NCBI GenBank assembly: GCA_027306915.1
Contig: DAHUYW010000019.1
Location: forward strand, 6,307 to 70,306
DNA length: 64,000 bases
Direction of reading: 5' to 3'
Source: Spirochaetales bacterium
GTDB taxonomy: Bacteria; Spirochaetota; Spirochaetia; DAHUYW01
Positions 51,958-62,128 of the stretch are shown here, piece after piece. Positions within the stretch are counted from its first letter, which is position 1, and every line of letters starts with the position of its first letter. The position numbers were made by a program, and so were the translations under genes. Below the pieces are notes generated by a model. The model had not been told where the DNA came from. It did no database searches and worked only from the letters and a program-made list of their open reading frames with translations.

Positions 51958-54384
51958 ATGAGCAAGTTTCCGCACCGCGCGATAGAGGCGAAGTGGCAGG
52001 CCTGGTGGGGACAGAACAAGACCTTCAGGGTCACCGAGGACCCCGCAATTCCCAAGGAGAAGCGGCGATACGTCCTCGACATGTTTCCCTATCCCTCTTC
52101 ACAAGGGCTCCATGTCGGCCACCCCGAAGGCTACACCGCCACCGACATCTTCTGCCGCTACCTTCGCGCGAACGGCTACGCCGTGCTCCATCCCATGGGC
52201 TTCGACTCCTTCGGACTGCCGGCCGAGAACTATGCAATCAAGACGGGCACGCATCCTCGAATCTCGACCGAGCAGAACATCGAGAAGTTCATCTCTCAGA
52301 TCAAGGCCCTGGGCTTCTCCTACGATTGGGACCGGATGGTGTGCACCCATGAGCCGGACTACTACCGGTGGACCCAGTGGATCTTCCTGAAGATCTTCGA
52401 GAAAGGGCTTGCCTACGAGGCCGAGACACCGATCAACTGGTGTCCCTCCTGCAAGACCGGGCTTGCGAACGAGGAGGTCAAGGACGGGAGGTGCGACCGC
52501 TGCGGTACGGAGGTGATCCGCAAAAACATCCGCCAGTGGATCCTGAAGATCACCGCCTACGCGGATCGTCTTCTTGCGGACCTCGAGAAGCTCGACTGGC
52601 CGGAGCCGATCAAGATGATGCAGCGGAACTGGATCGGCCGAAGCGAAGGGGCGAATGTTACCTTCAAGCTCGAGCACGGTGAAGGCGCGATCGAGGTCTA
52701 TACGACGCGACCCGACACCCTCTTCGGGGCAACCTACATGGTCCTCGCGCCCGAGCACTCGCTGGTGGAAAAGATCACGACCCCCGAACGGCGCGCGGCG
52801 GTCCGGGACTACGTCGAGAGCGCAAATCGAAAGTCGGATCTCGAGCGGACCGATCTTGCCAAGGAAAAAACCGGTGTCTTCACCGGGGCCTATGCTATCA
52901 ATCCGGTGAACGGGAAGCTCATACCGGTTTGGATATCCGATTACATCCTCATCTCCTACGGAACCGGTGCGATAATGGCCGTGCCGGCGCACGACGAGCG
53001 TGACTTCGAGTTCGCGCACACGTTCAAGCTGCCCGTCGTCGAGGTCGTCGCCGGCGAGCGTGCACGCCCGAACTCAGGCGAGCTCGCCGAGGCCTTCACC
53101 CAGGACGGCTACGCGGTCAACTCGGGCGAGTTCGACGGGCTGCCAACGAAAGAGTTCAAGGCGCGGATCATCGCGTGGCTGGAAGAGCGCGGAATCGGGA
53201 AACGCTCCGTCAACTACAAGCTTCGCGACTGGATCTTTTCGCGCCAGCGTTACTGGGGCGAGCCCATTCCTCTCGTCCACTGCCCGAAGGACGGGATCGT
53301 GCCGATTCCCTATGACGAGCTTCCGCTCGAGCTCCCGGAGGTGGAGAGTTACACCCCCACCGGCACCGGCGAGTCCCCCCTCGCAGCGATAACCTCGTGG
53401 GTGGAGACCGCATGCCCGCGCTGCGGAGGACCCGCCCGCCGCGAGACCAACACGATGCCGCAATGGGCGGGCTCCTGCTGGTACTTCCTGCGCTATCTTG
53501 ATCCAACAAACGGCGGCGAGCTTGCCTCCCGTGCGGCGATCGACTACTGGATGCCCGTCGACCTCTACGTCGGAGGGGCGGAGCACGCCGTCCTCCATCT
53601 CCTCTACGCCCGCTTCTGGCACAAGGTCCTCTTCGACATCGGGGCGGTCAACACCGACGAGCCCTTCAGCCGCCTCATCAACCAGGGGATGATCCTCGGC
53701 GAGGGCGGCGTGAAAATGTCGAAGTCGCTCGGCAACGTCATCAACCCCGACGACATTGTCGAGGAGTACGGAGCGGACTCGATGCGGATGTACGAGATGT
53801 TCATGGGTCCCCTTGCCGACGCAAAGCCCTGGTCGACCAACGGGATCTCCGGAATCCACCGCTTCCTCGATCGCGTGTGGAGGCTTACCGAGCGGCCGAT
53901 CGCCGACGACGAGCCCTCAGCCGAGCTCGTGCGGCTCCTCCACAAGACGATCAAGAAGGTCTCGCTGGATACCGGCCGCCTCGAGCTGAACACGGCTATC
54001 GCGCAGATGATGGTCTTCGTGAACGAGCTCTCCCGGGAGGAGCGTTTGCCGCGGAAGCTCTTCGAGCCCTTCGTGATTATCCTCGCGCCCTATGCCCCTC
54101 ACCTTGCGGAGGAGCTGTGGGAGGCGCTCGGCCACAAGCCCTCCGTTTCCCGGGTGGCATGGCCCGCGTGGGACGAGGCGCTTACCGTCGAGGGGCAGGC
54201 GACCGTGGTGATCCAGATCAACGGCAAGGTACGAAGCAAGATGGAGATTCCCGCCGGCACTCCGCCCGAGGAGATGGAGCGGCTTGCAGTGGAAGCGCAC
54301 CGCATCCCGGCCCTCATCGACGGGAAGCAGGTAGTGAAAATCGTCACCGTCCCCGATAAGCTCGTCAACATCGTCGTTCGATGA
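51958..54384 (+). CDS. leuS: Leucyl-tRNA synthetase
   Basis: 808 residues, class I synthetase. HIGH motif as HVGH (residues 52-55) in [25 protein letters not shown] at 586-590, zinc-like Cys pairs [16 protein letters not shown] and [10 protein letters not shown], an editing domain with [17 protein letters not shown] and [12 protein letters not shown], and the C-terminal tRNA-binding [12 protein letters not shown]. All parts look intact. ATG 51958 was chosen because [14 protein letters not shown] is the usual start. A run of ten G lies just upstream. The stop overlaps the M24 gene by four bases. Confidence 0.98.
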   Translation: MSKFPHRAIEAKWQAWWGQNKTFRVTEDPAIPKEKRRYVLDMFPYPSSQGLHVGHPEGYTATDIFCRYLRANGYAVLHPMGFDSFGLPAENYAIKTGTHPRISTEQNIEKFISQIKALGFSYDWDRMVCTHEPDYYRWTQWIFLKIFEKGLAYEAETPINWCPSCKTGLANEEVKDGRCDRCGTEVIRKNIRQWILKITAYADRLLADLEKLDWPEPIKMMQRNWIGRSEGANVTFKLEHGEGAIEVYTTRPDTLFGATYMVLAPEHSLVEKITTPERRAAVRDYVESANRKSDLERTDLAKEKTGVFTGAYAINPVNGKLIPVWISDYILISYGTGAIMAVPAHDERDFEFAHTFKLPVVEVVAGERARPNSGELAEAFTQDGYAVNSGEFDGLPTKEFKARIIAWLEERGIGKRSVNYKLRDWIFSRQRYWGEPIPLVHCPKDGIVPIPYDELPLELPEVESYTPTGTGESPLAAITSWVETACPRCGGPARRETNTMPQWAGSCWYFLRYLDPTNGGELASRAAIDYWMPVDLYVGGAEHAVLHLLYARFWHKVLFDIGAVNTDEPFSRLINQGMILGEGGVKMSKSLGNVINPDDIVEEYGADSMRMYEMFMGPLADAKPWSTNGISGIHRFLDRVWRLTERPIADDEPSAELVRLLHKTIKKVSLDTGRLELNTAIAQMMVFVNELSREERLPRKLFEPFVIILAPYAPHLAEELWEALGHKPSVSRVAWPAWDEALTVEGQATVVIQINGKVRSKMEIPAGTPPEEMERLAVEAHRIPALIDGKQVVKIVTVPDKLVNIVVR

Positions 54385-55568
54385 ACTATCACACCCGCGT
54401 CGAGCGCGTCGCCTCGTGGCTTTGCGCCGAAGGGCTTCAGGCGGCGCTGCTCATCGACGAGGAGGATTGCCGGAACCCCGCGATCCGCTACCTCACCGGC
54501 CACCCGTCGGACGCTCTCCTCTTCGTGCTCCCCGACGCCCGTACGATTCTCCTGCCCTGGGACGTGAACCTTTCCCGAACCCTCGCGGTCGCGGACGAGA
54601 TCATCCCCTATACCGATTTCAGGCGCTCTCTTTCCGAAGCCTACTCCGCGATGGTAGCGCGCTTCTCCCTGGCGGGCCGCATCGAGATATCGGCGGGGGC
54701 CTCCTATCCGCTGATCCGCAGGCTTGCGGCACGAGAGCCTGCGATCACCGTCGAGTGCCGCGACGCGGGAATCGATGCGGTGATAGCCCGCGACCGCGCG
54801 GTCAAGGACTCGGAGGAGCTCGCCAGGATCGAGCAGGCAGCCGAGGCGACCAACCGCCTCCTTTCCGCGCTCGAGGGGCGCTTCGCGCGCTCGGGGTGGA
54901 ACGATGCTCCTCGCGGCGCGAGCGGAGACTCTACCCACACCGCGTCTTCCGGCGGCTGCCCTCCCGCCGACCTTCCAAGCGAGGCCGACGTCGCGCTCTT
55001 CATCGAGCGGGAGGGACGGCTGCTCGGCGCGGAGGGGACAAGCTTCGAGACCCTCGCGGCAGGGCCGTCGCGGAGCTTCGGTATCCACGCCTTTCCCGCC
55101 TTCGGAGCGGGTCCCTTCGGGGGTCCGGGGCTCTCGATTCTCGACTTCGGTCTGCGGTTCGACGGCTATCCGAGCGATGTCACCTTGACGCTCGCAAGCG
55201 GGAAGCTCACCTCCCGGCAGGAGGAGATGATCGGGCTCGTCGAGGAAGCCTATGACCTCTCGCTCTCGCTCGCCGCACCAGGACGTCCGACCGCCGAGAT
55301 CGCCCGGGCAGTCGACGCCCTCTTTCAGCGCAGCGGCTACTCGATGCCGCACGCGCTCGGCCACGGGCTTGGGCTGCGGATCCACGAGTCGCCCGCGGTG
55401 AACAGCCGCGAGGGCAATACCGATGTGCTTGAGCCGGGGATGGTAATCACCATCGAGCCGGGGCTCTACCACCCCGAGGCCGGGGGCGTGCGCAAGGAGA
55501 ACGACCTCCTCATCACCGAGGCCGGAGCCAGGGTGCTTACCACCGCCCGGATTCTGCGGCTCCCGTAA
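54381..55568 (+). CDS. M24-family metallopeptidase (aminopeptidase P-like)
   Basis: 395 residues. N-terminal creatinase-like domain (about 1-140; [20 protein letters not shown] and [16 protein letters not shown]), then a pita-bread fold with metal ligands Asp in [18 protein letters not shown], His in [14 protein letters not shown], Glu in [15 protein letters not shown], and Glu in [13 protein letters not shown] low-complexity stretch (Asn/Gly/Ser/Pro, about 173-200) is inserted between the domains. ATG overlaps the leuS stop, so it is translated from the same message. It probably cleaves Xaa-Pro dipeptides. Confidence 0.93.
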   Translation: MNYHTRVERVASWLCAEGLQAALLIDEEDCRNPAIRYLTGHPSDALLFVLPDARTILLPWDVNLSRTLAVADEIIPYTDFRRSLSEAYSAMVARFSLAGRIEISAGASYPLIRRLAAREPAITVECRDAGIDAVIARDRAVKDSEELARIEQAAEATNRLLSALEGRFARSGWNDAPRGASGDSTHTASSGGCPPADLPSEADVALFIEREGRLLGAEGTSFETLAAGPSRSFGIHAFPAFGAGPFGGPGLSILDFGLRFDGYPSDVTLTLASGKLTSRQEEMIGLVEEAYDLSLSLAAPGRPTAEIARAVDALFQRSGYSMPHALGHGLGLRIHESPAVNSREGNTDVLEPGMVITIEPGLYHPEAGGVRKENDLLITEAGARVLTTARILRLP

Positions 55569-56409
55569 GTGAGTTGCACGCCAGCCATTCTTCGGCGCCT
55601 ACCGAGACATCGAGACGCTCGAGTGCCGCGCTCGCGCCGTCCGGAGCCGGGCTGTCCACCCGAAAAAAGGAGTGGAAGCCGGCCACGACAGAATCGACTG
55701 CAAGCCTCCCGAGCGCATCGGCCTGAACCGGTTGGCGGAAGGGGTCGCCCTCAACCCACCAGCTTCCGGGCGCGCAGTGGAGGACGACGGAATGGGCGGG
55801 GAGCGCCTTTATCCGATCCGCGCGGAAGCTTCCGAGGGAAAGAAGCGTGAGGATCGCCTCTTGATCGAGCGACCACCGATCGCCCCCGTAGCGCCGCCCG
55901 ATCTCCTCGGAGAGCCGGCGTGCGTTGAGGGCCTCGACGAGCTGGCCGCGCTCGTCCATCTTCAGGAGGAGCGCTGCCACGAAGCCCTCCTCCCAGCTGA
56001 GCGCGAGCCTCCCGCCGCCTGAGAACGCTTCGGGAAAGAGGGCGCCGGCCGGTCTCAGAAGATCCGAGCGCCCCTCGACGAGCGGAGCGGCGAGCACGGG
56101 GAGGTTCGCCCGCTTGGGAAGGGTGAGCCGGACGGCGGCCTGTCCGGAGTGGGGGGCCGCCACAAGCAGCTCCTGGAGCAGCCGACCTTTGCCCGGCGCC
56201 CGCACAAGAAAGGAGGGTCCGCCCTCGGCCCGGAAGATCGGCTCCCACGACGCGGGCACGGCGGGAAGGACTATCGCAACCTCGATGGAATCCCCGAAAA
56301 GCGAGCACCCCGTTCCGGCGCTCGCGACGAGACCAAGGGGGACGAGCGCCGCAAGAGCGATGGCCGCAGACCCGAAGGTCGCGCCTGGCAGGCTGATCCG
56401 GCTGTTCAT
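55537..56409 (-). CDS. Predicted lipoprotein of unknown function
   Basis: 290 residues. N-terminal hydrophobic segment (SAAIALAALVPLGLVASAGT) followed by GC at residue 35 in AGTGCSLFGD, a non-canonical lipobox such as spirochaetes tolerate. The mature part lacks recognised motifs; SGGGRLALSWEEGFVAALLL and HCAPGSWWVEGDPFRQPVQA are the most distinctive stretches. It overlaps the end of the convergent M24 gene by 32 bases and is divergent from the coiled protein gene. Confidence 0.6.
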   Translation of the reverse strand: MNSRISLPGATFGSAAIALAALVPLGLVASAGTGCSLFGDSIEVAIVLPAVPASWEPIFRAEGGPSFLVRAPGKGRLLQELLVAAPHSGQAAVRLTLPKRANLPVLAAPLVEGRSDLLRPAGALFPEAFSGGGRLALSWEEGFVAALLLKMDERGQLVEALNARRLSEEIGRRYGGDRWSLDQEAILTLLSLGSFRADRIKALPAHSVVLHCAPGSWWVEGDPFRQPVQADALGRLAVDSVVAGFHSFFRVDSPAPDGASAALERLDVSVGAEEWLACNSLTGAAESGRW

Positions 56410-56491
56410 CGAAGCAACTACCCGATCCAGTGCGAAGCCGCTTCAATCTCGATTGCACGCTTCGGCTTTTTGTTTCATAATCGGCGGCGGT

Positions 56492-57955
56492 ATGGCAGAT
56501 AATGGAGATTTTCTTGCGGAATTGGCGCGCGTCCTCGCCGAGCGGCGGCAGCTCCTCGAAAAGAGGGATCTGCCCCGGCTGAAAGAGCAGTTCCAGATCT
56601 ACCAGACCGGCGTCAAGAGCATCGTCAGCATCCTTGTCCGCAAATCGCTCATCAAAGAAGATCCGTACAAGCACGAGCAGAAGATCTCCGAGATCGCGCT
56701 TCCTTCCTCCGGTCCCATCGCGGAATCGGAGCGCATCGACCAGATCGGCCTCCGCCTCTCGGCGCTCGAAAGCCAGATCGATTTCGTCTCCGACCTCTAC
56801 CAGTTCCGCCTCGACTTCCTCACCCTTGCGAGGATCAAGGCGCTGGCGGAGCTGGTGCGCTATATCGCCTGGGACAAGCTCTCCGAGATCTCTTCAAGCG
56901 TCAACACCCGTATCGTCGCCGACCTCGCCGCGAAGGTCAAACAGAGCGGCGACAGCCTCTCGGCGGGTGTCTTCCAAGATGCGCAGAACCAGCTCGGCAA
57001 GGCCGGCACCGAGATCCTTCGCATCCTGCGGGATCTGTCCACCTACCAGCGCGAGAGCTACAAGCTTGCGGCGCGCAACCGCCTCCTTGCGGGCCTCGCT
57101 CTCACGAGCGAGACGGTCGCGACGAGGCGCTCCGAGCTGATGAAGGCGCTCAAGGGCCGCTTCTCGGCGCTCGTTGCCTCCGACCACTCCGCCGCGATAG
57201 GTTTCGGCGCCGGCGACGCTGCTCCACCCTACTATCCCGAGCTTCTCGGTGAGGTCCTTGACGAAGACTACGGGCAGGAAAGCGAAGCGCTCCGCCGCGA
57301 CGCAATCGAGCGCTTACGCGTGAGCGGGGAACGGCAGTCAAAGAGCACCGATCAGCCGCTCAAGCCGCTCCTCCTTGAGTCGCTCGGCCTCCTTTCAGCC
57401 GCCGCGATTCCCCTCGAGAGCGCCGCCGAGAAGATAACCGACAGCTATCAGGCGTACGATACTCGAAGGATGGCCTTGGGTGATCGCCTCCGCCGGTGGC
57501 TGCGGCGGCACCTGCGCGACAGAGGCCGTGCGGAGCCCATCGAGATCGAGATCGTCGATCCGACTACCTCCGCGAAGCACGTCGAAGAGCTCGATGTCAA
57601 GAAGTACCTCGAGCGGATCGAGCGCCGCTGCCGGGTTTTCGGAAACCTCTCGGCCGAACGCGGACCGGCTCTTCAGAGGCTTCAGGTCTCGTCGGACGAG
57701 CAGATCCTCAAGTTCATCGCGCTTGTCCTCGACGATCTCCACGAGATCGTCACAAGGCTTCCCGCTCTCGATGCCTTCTTCAAGGCGGCCCTTGGGACGG
57801 AGGAGCGGCCCGCGCCGCGCGGAATGAAGCTCGAGGTGAGCGCCATAAAGACCGCGATAGTGAAGGCCAATCAGAAGAAGCACGAGTACCTTTCCCGCAT
57901 GGAGGAGCTCGAGCAGATGAAACGCCTCGGGATAATCGAGGGAGATCCGGGCTGA
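56492..57955 (+). CDS. Large helical protein, spirochaete-type (DUF5312-like)
   Basis: 487 residues, no signal peptide, mostly alpha-helical and charged. MADNGDFLAELARVLAERRQ and GLRLSALESQIDFVSDLYQF are coiled-coil stretches; a C-terminal part with RRWLRRHLRDRGRAEPIEIE and SDEQILKFIALVLDDLHEIV follows, ending in EYLSRMEELEQMK. It recalls long conserved proteins restricted to Treponema and relatives, tentatively DUF5312; no function is known. The frame continues upstream of ATG 56492 without homology. No paralogue is in the window. Confidence 0.65.
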   Translation: MADNGDFLAELARVLAERRQLLEKRDLPRLKEQFQIYQTGVKSIVSILVRKSLIKEDPYKHEQKISEIALPSSGPIAESERIDQIGLRLSALESQIDFVSDLYQFRLDFLTLARIKALAELVRYIAWDKLSEISSSVNTRIVADLAAKVKQSGDSLSAGVFQDAQNQLGKAGTEILRILRDLSTYQRESYKLAARNRLLAGLALTSETVATRRSELMKALKGRFSALVASDHSAAIGFGAGDAAPPYYPELLGEVLDEDYGQESEALRRDAIERLRVSGERQSKSTDQPLKPLLLESLGLLSAAAIPLESAAEKITDSYQAYDTRRMALGDRLRRWLRRHLRDRGRAEPIEIEIVDPTTSAKHVEELDVKKYLERIERRCRVFGNLSAERGPALQRLQVSSDEQILKFIALVLDDLHEIVTRLPALDAFFKAALGTEERPAPRGMKLEVSAIKTAIVKANQKKHEYLSRMEELEQMKRLGIIEGDPG

Positions 57956-57979
57956 TTCTGTGCTCGCGATCGACCGGCT

Positions 57980-59974
57980 CTACGCCCGAAAGAGCCCCAG
58001 CACCCGCAGATCCTCCGACTCGCTGCGAAGCCGTGCCAGCGCCCCATCGAAGGCCGCCAAATCGGCCGGGAGCTCGAGGTCGAGGTAGAACATGTATTGC
58101 CAGGGACGGCCGAGGATGGGCCGAGACTCGAGCTTTTTTAGATTGATGCTCTGCTCGGCGAGGATCTTCAAGCAGGTGAATAGGGAGCCCGGCTTGTCCG
58201 GGGTCGAGAAGACGAGCGATGCCATGTTCGGATTCGCTATCTCGGCGTGGCCGCTGCGCGCGATGACGACGAACCGGGTGTAGTTGCGCGGGTTCGTCTC
58301 GATCCCCTCGTGAAGGATCTCCATGCCGTAGACCCTCGCCGCCTCGACGCTCGCGATGGCCGCCCACTCGCGCTTGCCCTCCCGCGCGATGAAGGCGACC
58401 GAGCCGGCCGTATCGTAGAAGGGGAGCTGCTCGATGGCGGGGTGGCGCGAGAGAAACTCTGCGCACTGCGCAAGTCCCTGCGGGTGCGAATAGACCCTGC
58501 GGATCTCCTCGATCTTCGTTCCCGGCAGGGCAATCAGGTTGTGGATGATCCGCAGCTTCTTCTCTCCTACGATCCGCACGTCCGGGTTTTGGATGAGGAG
58601 ATCGTAGTTCTCGTGAATCGAGCCTGCGAGCGAATTCTCGACCGGAAGAACGCCGTACGCTACGCCTCCGTCAAGCACGCTCGAGAAGACGTCGCGAAAG
58701 CGCTGGAAGGGCACCGGCTCGACCTCGGCATGCTCGAAATAGCGGATCGCGGCATCCTCGCTGAAGGCGCCCCGCTCGCCCTGGAAGCCGACCTTGAGCG
58801 CTGCACTCTCCGCCTCCCCTGCGAGCGCCGCAGCGCCGGCCCCGGTCGCCGACCCTCGAGCCGCCGACCGTTGCGCCCTCGAGTCCGAGCTCCCAGTCGC
58901 CGCGCTTCCGGCCGCCTGCGAGCCAGCTGCCGCCGGGATAGCGGCGCGCCGGGACGGTAGGTGCTGCATCTCCTTCCCGATGACCGGAGAGAGCGCCTCG
59001 ATGTCCCGCATGAGCTTCTCGAACTGCTCGGGGTACAGGGACTGCGGTCCGTCGGAAGCCGCGTGCTCCGGGTCCGGATGCACCTCCACGAGCAGGCCGT
59101 CCGCCCCGGCGGCGATCGCCGCGAGGGCCACCGGCGGAACCTTTTCGCGAATCCCGGTGGCGTGGCTCGGGTCGACGAGGATCGGCAGATGGCTCAGCTT
59201 CTTCACGACCGGGATCGCGGAGATGTCGAGGGTGTTGCGCGTGTAGGTCTCGAAGGTGCGGATGCCCCGCTCGCAGAGCACCACGTTCTCGGTCCCGTGC
59301 GCGAGGAGGTATTCCGCCGCCATGAGGAGGTCCTCGATGCGAGCGGCAAGCCCGCGCTTCAGGATCACCGGCTTTCCGATCGAGCCCACCCGCTTCAGAA
59401 GCTCGAAGTTCTGCATGTTGCGCGCCCCGATCTGGAAGAGGTCGACGTAGTCGCGCATCATCTCGACGTGCTCGGTCGCGACGATCTCGGAGACCACGGG
59501 CATCCCCTCCCGCTCGCCCGCCTCTTTGAGGTACTTAAGACCCTCTTCGCCCAGCCCCTGGAAGGCGTAGGGCGAGGTGCGCGGCTTATAGGCTCCGCCT
59601 CGGAGGATCACCGCGCCGGACTCCCGAACGATCCGCGCCGACTCGATGATCTGCTCGCGCGACTCCACGGCACAGGGCCCGGCGATCACCGTGATCCTGA
59701 GGCCCCCGATCTTCACCGGGCCGACTGCGACGATGGTGTCGTCCTTCTTGAACTCCCGCGATGCAAGCTTGTAGGGCTTGGTGATGGGGATGACCCGCTC
59801 CACCCCCGGGAGGATCTCCACCTCGCGGAGGTCGATCTGCGCGAGCCCCACCGCACCGAGGATTGTCTCCTCTTCGCCCACGATCTCCCGGATCGTGAAA
59901 CCCCGCTTCTCAAGGAAGCTCCGAATCGCAGCCTTATCCTGCTCTTTGATGCCCTTGCTCAAGACGACTACCAT
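57980..59974 (-). CDS. Bifunctional DAHP synthase-prephenate dehydratase (AroF-PheA fusion)
   Basis: 664 residues. N-terminal ferredoxin-like regulatory domain (about 1-70; MVVVLSKGIKEQDKAAIRSF, as in Thermotoga-type AroF), then a type I-beta DAHP synthase barrel: TVIAGPCAVESREQI, LRGGAYKPRTSPYAFQGLGE, KPVILKRGLAA, PILVDPSHATG. An Ala/Gly/Ser-rich linker (about 345-390) leads to a prephenate dehydratase (VGFQGERGAFSEDAAIRYFE, GVLPVENSLAGSIHENYDLL, YDTAGSVAFIA) and a C-terminal ACT domain with SLFTCLKILAEQSINLKKLESRP. It combines the first step of the shikimate pathway with the phenylalanine branch; the ACT domain should sense Phe. Confidence 0.94.
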   Translation of the reverse strand: MVVVLSKGIKEQDKAAIRSFLEKRGFTIREIVGEEETILGAVGLAQIDLREVEILPGVERVIPITKPYKLASREFKKDDTIVAVGPVKIGGLRITVIAGPCAVESREQIIESARIVRESGAVILRGGAYKPRTSPYAFQGLGEEGLKYLKEAGEREGMPVVSEIVATEHVEMMRDYVDLFQIGARNMQNFELLKRVGSIGKPVILKRGLAARIEDLLMAAEYLLAHGTENVVLCERGIRTFETYTRNTLDISAIPVVKKLSHLPILVDPSHATGIREKVPPVALAAIAAGADGLLVEVHPDPEHAASDGPQSLYPEQFEKLMRDIEALSPVIGKEMQHLPSRRAAIPAAAGSQAAGSAATGSSDSRAQRSAARGSATGAGAAALAGEAESAALKVGFQGERGAFSEDAAIRYFEHAEVEPVPFQRFRDVFSSVLDGGVAYGVLPVENSLAGSIHENYDLLIQNPDVRIVGEKKLRIIHNLIALPGTKIEEIRRVYSHPQGLAQCAEFLSRHPAIEQLPFYDTAGSVAFIAREGKREWAAIASVEAARVYGMEILHEGIETNPRNYTRFVVIARSGHAEIANPNMASLVFSTPDKPGSLFTCLKILAEQSINLKKLESRPILGRPWQYMFYLDLELPADLAAFDGALARLRSESEDLRVLGLFRA

Positions 59975-60284
59975 GATGCATCAGGCTACGGCGCGGTGGG
60001 AGCTGTGTCAATTATGGGGCGCGCCCCTCGCCCCGCGTGCACGTCAGGGCGGCCGGCAGAGCTCGGGGCGAGGGTCGGGCTCTCCGGGGGTTCCGTCCGT
60101 GCGCGGTCACGGCGAGAAGGCGCCGCCGCCGGAGCCATGCGCGCCCGGACCCGCTTCGCGGCCCCTCCGATCCCTCGCGCGAGGAGAAGTCGTTTCAGGT
60201 CGCTCACGGGCGCTTCCTGTCTGCCGCGAGACGTCTCACGTGCAGCATGGAAACCGTTTGCCAAGCCTTCCCCCATCACCATCA
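59975..60284. other. Gap between aroF-pheA and the truncated restriction gene
   Basis: About 310 GC-rich bases. No supported gene, promoter or repeat was seen. Homology to the restriction subunit starts abruptly at its right end, so the left breakpoint of the deletion is near 60285. Confidence 0.5.
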
Positions 60285-61463
60285 ATGCTCCCCGAAGGGT
60301 GGGATGCAAACACGGTCACCCACGTCATGGGCATCCGCGCGTTCGGAAGCCAGCTCCTGTGCGAGCAGGTCGCAGGGCGCGCCCTGCGGCGGGTGGACTA
60401 TACCTTGGGCGCGGATGGGAAGCTCTCGCCCGAGTACGCCATGATCGCCGGTATCCCCTTCACCTTCTTCAAGGGCGGAGCCAATGCGGTCGCCGACGCC
60501 AAGCCCACCTGGGCGATTCGAGCCCTGCCAGAGCGGCAGGAACTCTACGAGATAACCTTCCCGAGCCTCGACGGCTACCGGATCGAGAGCACGAACAGCC
60601 GCATCGAGGCGGACTTCTCGCGGCTAGACAACTACGAGATCGACGGCTCCCGCTATCCCTCACATACGGTCATGGCCTCCCCGGTCTCGCCCGACACGGT
60701 GAAGCTCACCCTCGAGCAGGTCAAAGCCAAGCGCCCTTCCGAGCTTGTCTATCTTCTCGTGCAGCACCCGATCCGCACGTACTACGTCGACACCGACGGC
60801 AACCGTCAGTTCCACCTTTTCGGACAGCTCAAACCCATCGTCGAGCAGTGGTACGAGTCGAAGGTCCACTGCATCGGCACCGCCTTCAAGAACATGCTCT
60901 TCTATGAAGATCCCGACACGATGGCGGCCCACATCCACAAGGCGATCACTGCCGCGCACGCCGGAAAGGAGGTCGTCCTGCCGATCTTCAACTACTACAA
61001 CCGCGTCGGCTCCACGCGCTACGCGAACGGCCTCACGACGCGCCCGGTCTTCGCAACGACGAAGAGCCACGTGAACTACGTCGTCGCGGACACCGAGAGC
61101 TGGGAGCAGATCGCCGCTAAAACCCTCGAGGAGCTCGAGGGCGTCCTCTCCTACGTCAAGAACGCCTACATCGGCTTCACCATCCCCTACGTCGCGGAAG
61201 GCAAGCGCGAGGCCCGCTACTATCCCGACTTCATCGCACGCTGCCGCACCGCTTCGGGCGAGACCATCAACCTTATCATCGAGATCACCGGCATGAACAA
61301 GGACAAGGCCGACAAACGGCATTACCTCGAGCACTACTGGCTCCCGGCGGTGAACGGGGTGCGCGAGCGCTTTCGTTGGGACAAGTGGGCCTTCGTCGAG
61401 ATAGCGAACGACATCCGCGACATTCGAAACCAGATCGTCGCCAAGATCGGCGGCGTGGAGTAG
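60285..61463 (+). pseudogene. 5'-truncated type III-like restriction subunit (BPTD_3080-type: helicase end plus nuclease)
   Basis: 392 codons are open from an ATG at 60285, but the protein begins inside a helicase: EGWDANTVTHVMGIRAFGSQ and LLCEQVAGRALRRVDY are motifs V and VI of superfamily 2 (QxxGRxxR). All earlier motifs, including Walker A and DEAD, are missing. The rest is the C-terminal part of the restriction subunit, with a PD-(D/E)xK-like nuclease near YYPDFIARC and NLIIEITGMNKDK. The neighbours MNT, HEPN and a DNA methyltransferase complete a restriction/toxin locus. Without an ATPase the enzyme should not restrict; the nuclease domain itself looks intact. Confidence 0.85.
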
Positions 61464-61497
61464 TGTGTTAGCATTGGGCACGGATTGGGAGTCAGAA

Positions 61498-61779
61498 ATG
61501 GAAGAGGCGGTAGTACGGGTAATTCGCGACTATCTTGCGAAACACGACGCAGTGCAGGTGGCGATTTTCGGATCCTACGCGCGTGGAGACGCCAGACCCG
61601 ATAGCGATATCGACGTCCTCGTGGAGTTTCGCGAGCCGAAAAGCCTTTTCGACCTCGTGGAGTACGAGATTGACCTCACCGATGTGGTTGGTCGAAAGGT
61701 TGATCTCGTCACGAAACCGTCGCTCAGCCGCTACTTCAGGGACGAAGTCCTTTCGAACATGCGGGTGATCTATGGCTGA
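61498..61779 (+). CDS. MNT-type minimal nucleotidyltransferase (antitoxin of HEPN/MNT pair)
   Basis: 93 residues from ATG 61498 (GGGAG upstream; a GTG at 61465 is an alternative). The polymerase-beta-like motif GSX10DXD is complete: [17 protein letters not shown] with Gly25-Ser26 and Asp37/Asp39. In MntA-HepT pairs the MNT protein AMPylates a Tyr of the HEPN toxin and silences it. The gene overlaps the HEPN gene by eight bases. Confidence 0.92.
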   Translation: MEEAVVRVIRDYLAKHDAVQVAIFGSYARGDARPDSDIDVLVEFREPKSLFDLVEYEIDLTDVVGRKVDLVTKPSLSRYFRDEVLSNMRVIYG

Positions 61780-62128
61780 GGTGAAAAGGCAGGCAGTGTA
61801 TATCCTGCACATTGTTGAAGCCATCGACCGGATAGCCTCTCACATCAAGGGACTCACCTTTGCTGATTTCAAAGGCAGCACAATGGTGCAGGACGCAGTG
61901 ATCAGGCAGGTTGAGATCATCGGGGAAGCAACGAAACACATCATTGACGAGACGCGAAAGCGTTATCCCGAAGTTCCATGGAGGATCATGGCAGCCATGC
62001 GGGACAAGGTGATACACGACTATTTCGACGTCGATATCGCGCTTGTCTGGGAGACTGCGGCAAAAGATATCCCTTCGCTTAAAGCCGTGATGGACCGGAT
62101 CTCGAGGGATCTGGAAGGAGCGCACTGA
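61772..62128 (+). CDS. HEPN-domain RNase (HepT-like, DUF86)
   Basis: 118 residues. Four-helix HEPN protein with the catalytic RX4-6HXY motif RDKVIHDYF (Arg77, His82, Tyr84); the Tyr is the AMPylation site in characterised Hep[21 protein letters not shown] and IIGEATKHI are typical of DUF86. Toxic RNase when not modified. Its stop shares a base with the ATG of the DNA methyltransferase, so the TA pair is embedded in the restriction operon. Confidence 0.92.
   Translation: MAEVKRQAVYILHIVEAIDRIASHIKGLTFADFKGSTMVQDAVIRQVEIIGEATKHIIDETRKRYPEVPWRIMAAMRDKVIHDYFDVDIALVWETAAKDIPSLKAVMDRISRDLEGAH

Noticed and set aside
58961..60907. Open plus-strand frame of 648 codons
   Set aside because: Antisense to the DAHP synthase and out of frame with the restriction subunit; repetitive Arg/His-rich shadow.
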